Origin: Calliopsis andreniformis
Taxonomy: Eukaryota; Arthropoda; Insecta; Hymenoptera; Andrenidae
DNA length: 64,000 nt
Assembly: GCF_051401765.1 (NCBI RefSeq)
Contig: NW_027480481.1
Location: forward strand, 2,418,001 to 2,482,000
Direction: 5' to 3'
Shown here: piece after piece, positions 62,655 to 64,000 of the stretch
How the letters are laid out: the number at the start of each line of letters is the position of its first letter
Position numbering within the stretch: the first letter of the stretch is position 1
Notes under the pieces: model-generated
Databases searched by the model: none
Told to the model about the DNA's origin: nothing
The model's input: the letters and a program-made list of their open reading frames with translations, nothing else
Program-made: the position numbers and the translations under genes

Positions 62655-64000
62655 TCAATACTCAAACCTCAACCCTCAATAATCAGCCCTCATCCTCAAT
62701 CCTCAATCCTCAATCCTCAACCCTCAATCTTCAATCCTCAATCCTCAATCCTCAATCCTCAACCTTCAATCCTCAATACTCAATCCCCAATTCTCAATCC
62801 TCAATCTTCAATCCCCAATACTCAATCCTCAATCCTCAATCCTCAATCCTGTATCCTCAATCCTCAATCCTCAATTTTCACTCTTCAATCCTCAATCATC
62901 AATCGTCAATCCTCGATCCTCAATCGTCAGTCTTCAATCCTCAATACTCAATCTTCAATCCTCAATGCTGAATCCTCAATCCTCAATTCTCATTCTTCTA
63001 TCCTCAACACCCAATCCTCAATCTTCAATCCTCAATCCTCAATCCTCAATCCTCAATCCTCAATCCTCATTCTACAATCCTCAATACCCAATCCTCAATC
63101 TTCAATCGTCAATCCTCAATCCTCAATTCTCAAACCTCAATCCTCAGTCCTCAGACCTCAAACCTCAATCATCAAACCTCAGCCCTCATTCTCATTCCTC
63201 AATCCTCAATTCTCAGTCCTCAGCCCTCAAACCTCAATCCTCAACCCTAAGACCTCATCCTCAAACCTCAATTATCAATCCTCAATCCTCAATCTTTAAT
63301 CCTCAATACTCAATCTTCAATCCTCAATCCTCAGTCCTCAAACCTCAGTTCTGAATCCTCAATACTCAATCTTCAATCCTCAATCTTCAGTCCTCAATAC
63401 TCAACTATCAGTCCTCAATACTCAATACTCAATCCTCAATCCTCATTCTTCAATCCTCAATACCCAATCCTCAATCTTCAATCCTCATTCCTCAATCCTC
63501 AATCCTCAATCCTCTTTCTTCAATCCTCGACACCCAATCCTCAATCTTCAATCCTCAATCCTCAATCCTCAGACCTCAATCCTCAATCTTCAATCCTCAA
63601 TACTCAATCTTCAATCTTCAATCCTCAATCCTCAATCCTCAATTCTCAATCCTCAATCTTCAATCCCCAATACTCAGTCCTCCATACTCAATCCTCAATC
63701 CTGAATCCTCAATCCTCAATCCTCAATTTTCAATCTTTAATCCTCAATCCTCAATCCTCAATCTTCAATCCTCAATCGTCAGTCTTCAATCCTCAATACT
63801 CAATCTTCAATCCTCAATACTAAATCCTCAATCCTCAAACCTCAATCCTCAATCCTCAGCCCTCATACTTAATCCTCAATCCTCAATTCTCAATCCTCAA
63901 TGTTCAATCCTCAATACCCAATCTTCAGTCTTCAATCCTCAAACCTCAATCCTCAATTCTCAATCCTCAATCCTCAATCCTCAGACCTCAAACATCAACA

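Larger units (their letters stand above)
1..64000 (+). repeat. TCAATCC heptamer satellite array, whole window
   Basis: Every stretch reads as head-to-tail heptamers related to TCAATCC. The consensus has no G, so the + strand is almost G-free and the - strand (GGATTGA) is G-rich. Even the most diverged islands keep the 7 bp phase, so they are mutated heptamers and not insertions. Phase changes come mainly from recurring 6-base units such as TCGTCC, TCATCC and TCGACC. No unit run in the opposite orientation was seen. No unique sequence, transposon end, tRNA or rRNA was recognised. Tandem satellites of this kind are typical of eukaryotic heterochromatin; location and species cannot be told from the sequence. 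Confidence 0.98.
60946..64000 (+). repeat. 3476 bp tandem higher-order unit, copy 2 (cut by window end)
   Basis: This is the second copy, truncated by the window edge after about 3055 bp. Differences from copy 1 are sparse single bases: G at 61565 against T at 58089, an AATTATC unit near 61610 against AATTCTC, TTCTATCC near 63000 against TTCAATCC, and CTCTTTC near 63513 against CTCATTC. It holds a B landmark (61049) and a perfect palindrome (62637). Confidence 0.9.

Noticed and set aside
1..64000. CRISPR array
   Set aside because: There are no fixed direct repeats separated by unique spacers; all sequence between recurring motifs is the same heptamer.
1..64000. Telomere tract
   Set aside because: No runs of CCCTAAA, CCCTAA or CCTAA are present; the unit differs from these and is highly variable.
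1..64000. Promoters or Shine-Dalgarno-like sites; GGA-rich motifs on the - strand
   Set aside because: GGATTGA gives GGA every 7 bases by repetition, so such matches carry no information.
1..64000. Simple assembly artefact producing an endless repeat
   Set aside because: Graded divergence between copies, nested duplications and consistent landmark subfamilies look biological. Local copy-number errors in the near-identical 35-53 kb and 57-64 kb parts remain possible.

Overview
The whole 64 kb is one uninterrupted satellite array. Its basic unit is the heptamer TCAATCC (GGATTGA on the other strand), repeated head to tail from base 1 to base 64000 with no unique sequence that I can find. I found no gene, RNA gene, transposon, CRISPR array, promoter or terminator. 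Both window edges lie inside the array, so its true ends are not visible.

An array this large, with several nested scales of repetition, fits eukaryotic heterochromatin (pericentromeric, subtelomeric or a sex or B chromosome). Nothing in the sequence identifies the species or the location. The unit is not the plant, vertebrate or insect telomere repeat.

The structure is hierarchical. (1) 7 bp: TCAATCC with frequent variants such as TCAATAC, TCAATCT, TCAGTCC, TCAACCC, TCAAACC, CCAATCC and TCATTCT. Fully canonical runs that I checked reach only about 8 units. (2) Recurrent short phrases of several variant heptamers. (3) A diverged 140 bp landmark of 20 heptamers, located 47 times, always on the + strand, in four subfamilies that I call A (19), B (11), C (11) and D (6). 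(4) A separate 18 bp hairpin-forming palindrome around an EcoRI site, located 25 times. (5) Kilobase higher-order duplications: 2659 bp tandem (15.6-20.5 kb), a 2.1 kb block copied 4.6 kb away (3.5 and 8.1 kb), a 1.75 kb block copied 13.3 kb away (28.8 and 42.1 kb), a nearly identical family with 4620, 4820 and 4639 bp steps (35-53 kb), and a 3476 bp tandem running off the right end (57.5-64 kb).

Long open reading frames occur throughout the + strand, up to 728 codons, but they are artefacts of the repeat. Seven is not a multiple of three and the consensus contains no stop in any + frame, so all three + frames read the same heptapeptide, Ser-Ser-Ile-Leu-Asn-Pro-Gln. On the - strand the consensus gives TGA every 21 bases in every frame. 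I therefore annotate no CDS.

All positions and comparisons were read by eye. Copy boundaries are good to roughly 10-20 bp, and copy counts are minimum counts.
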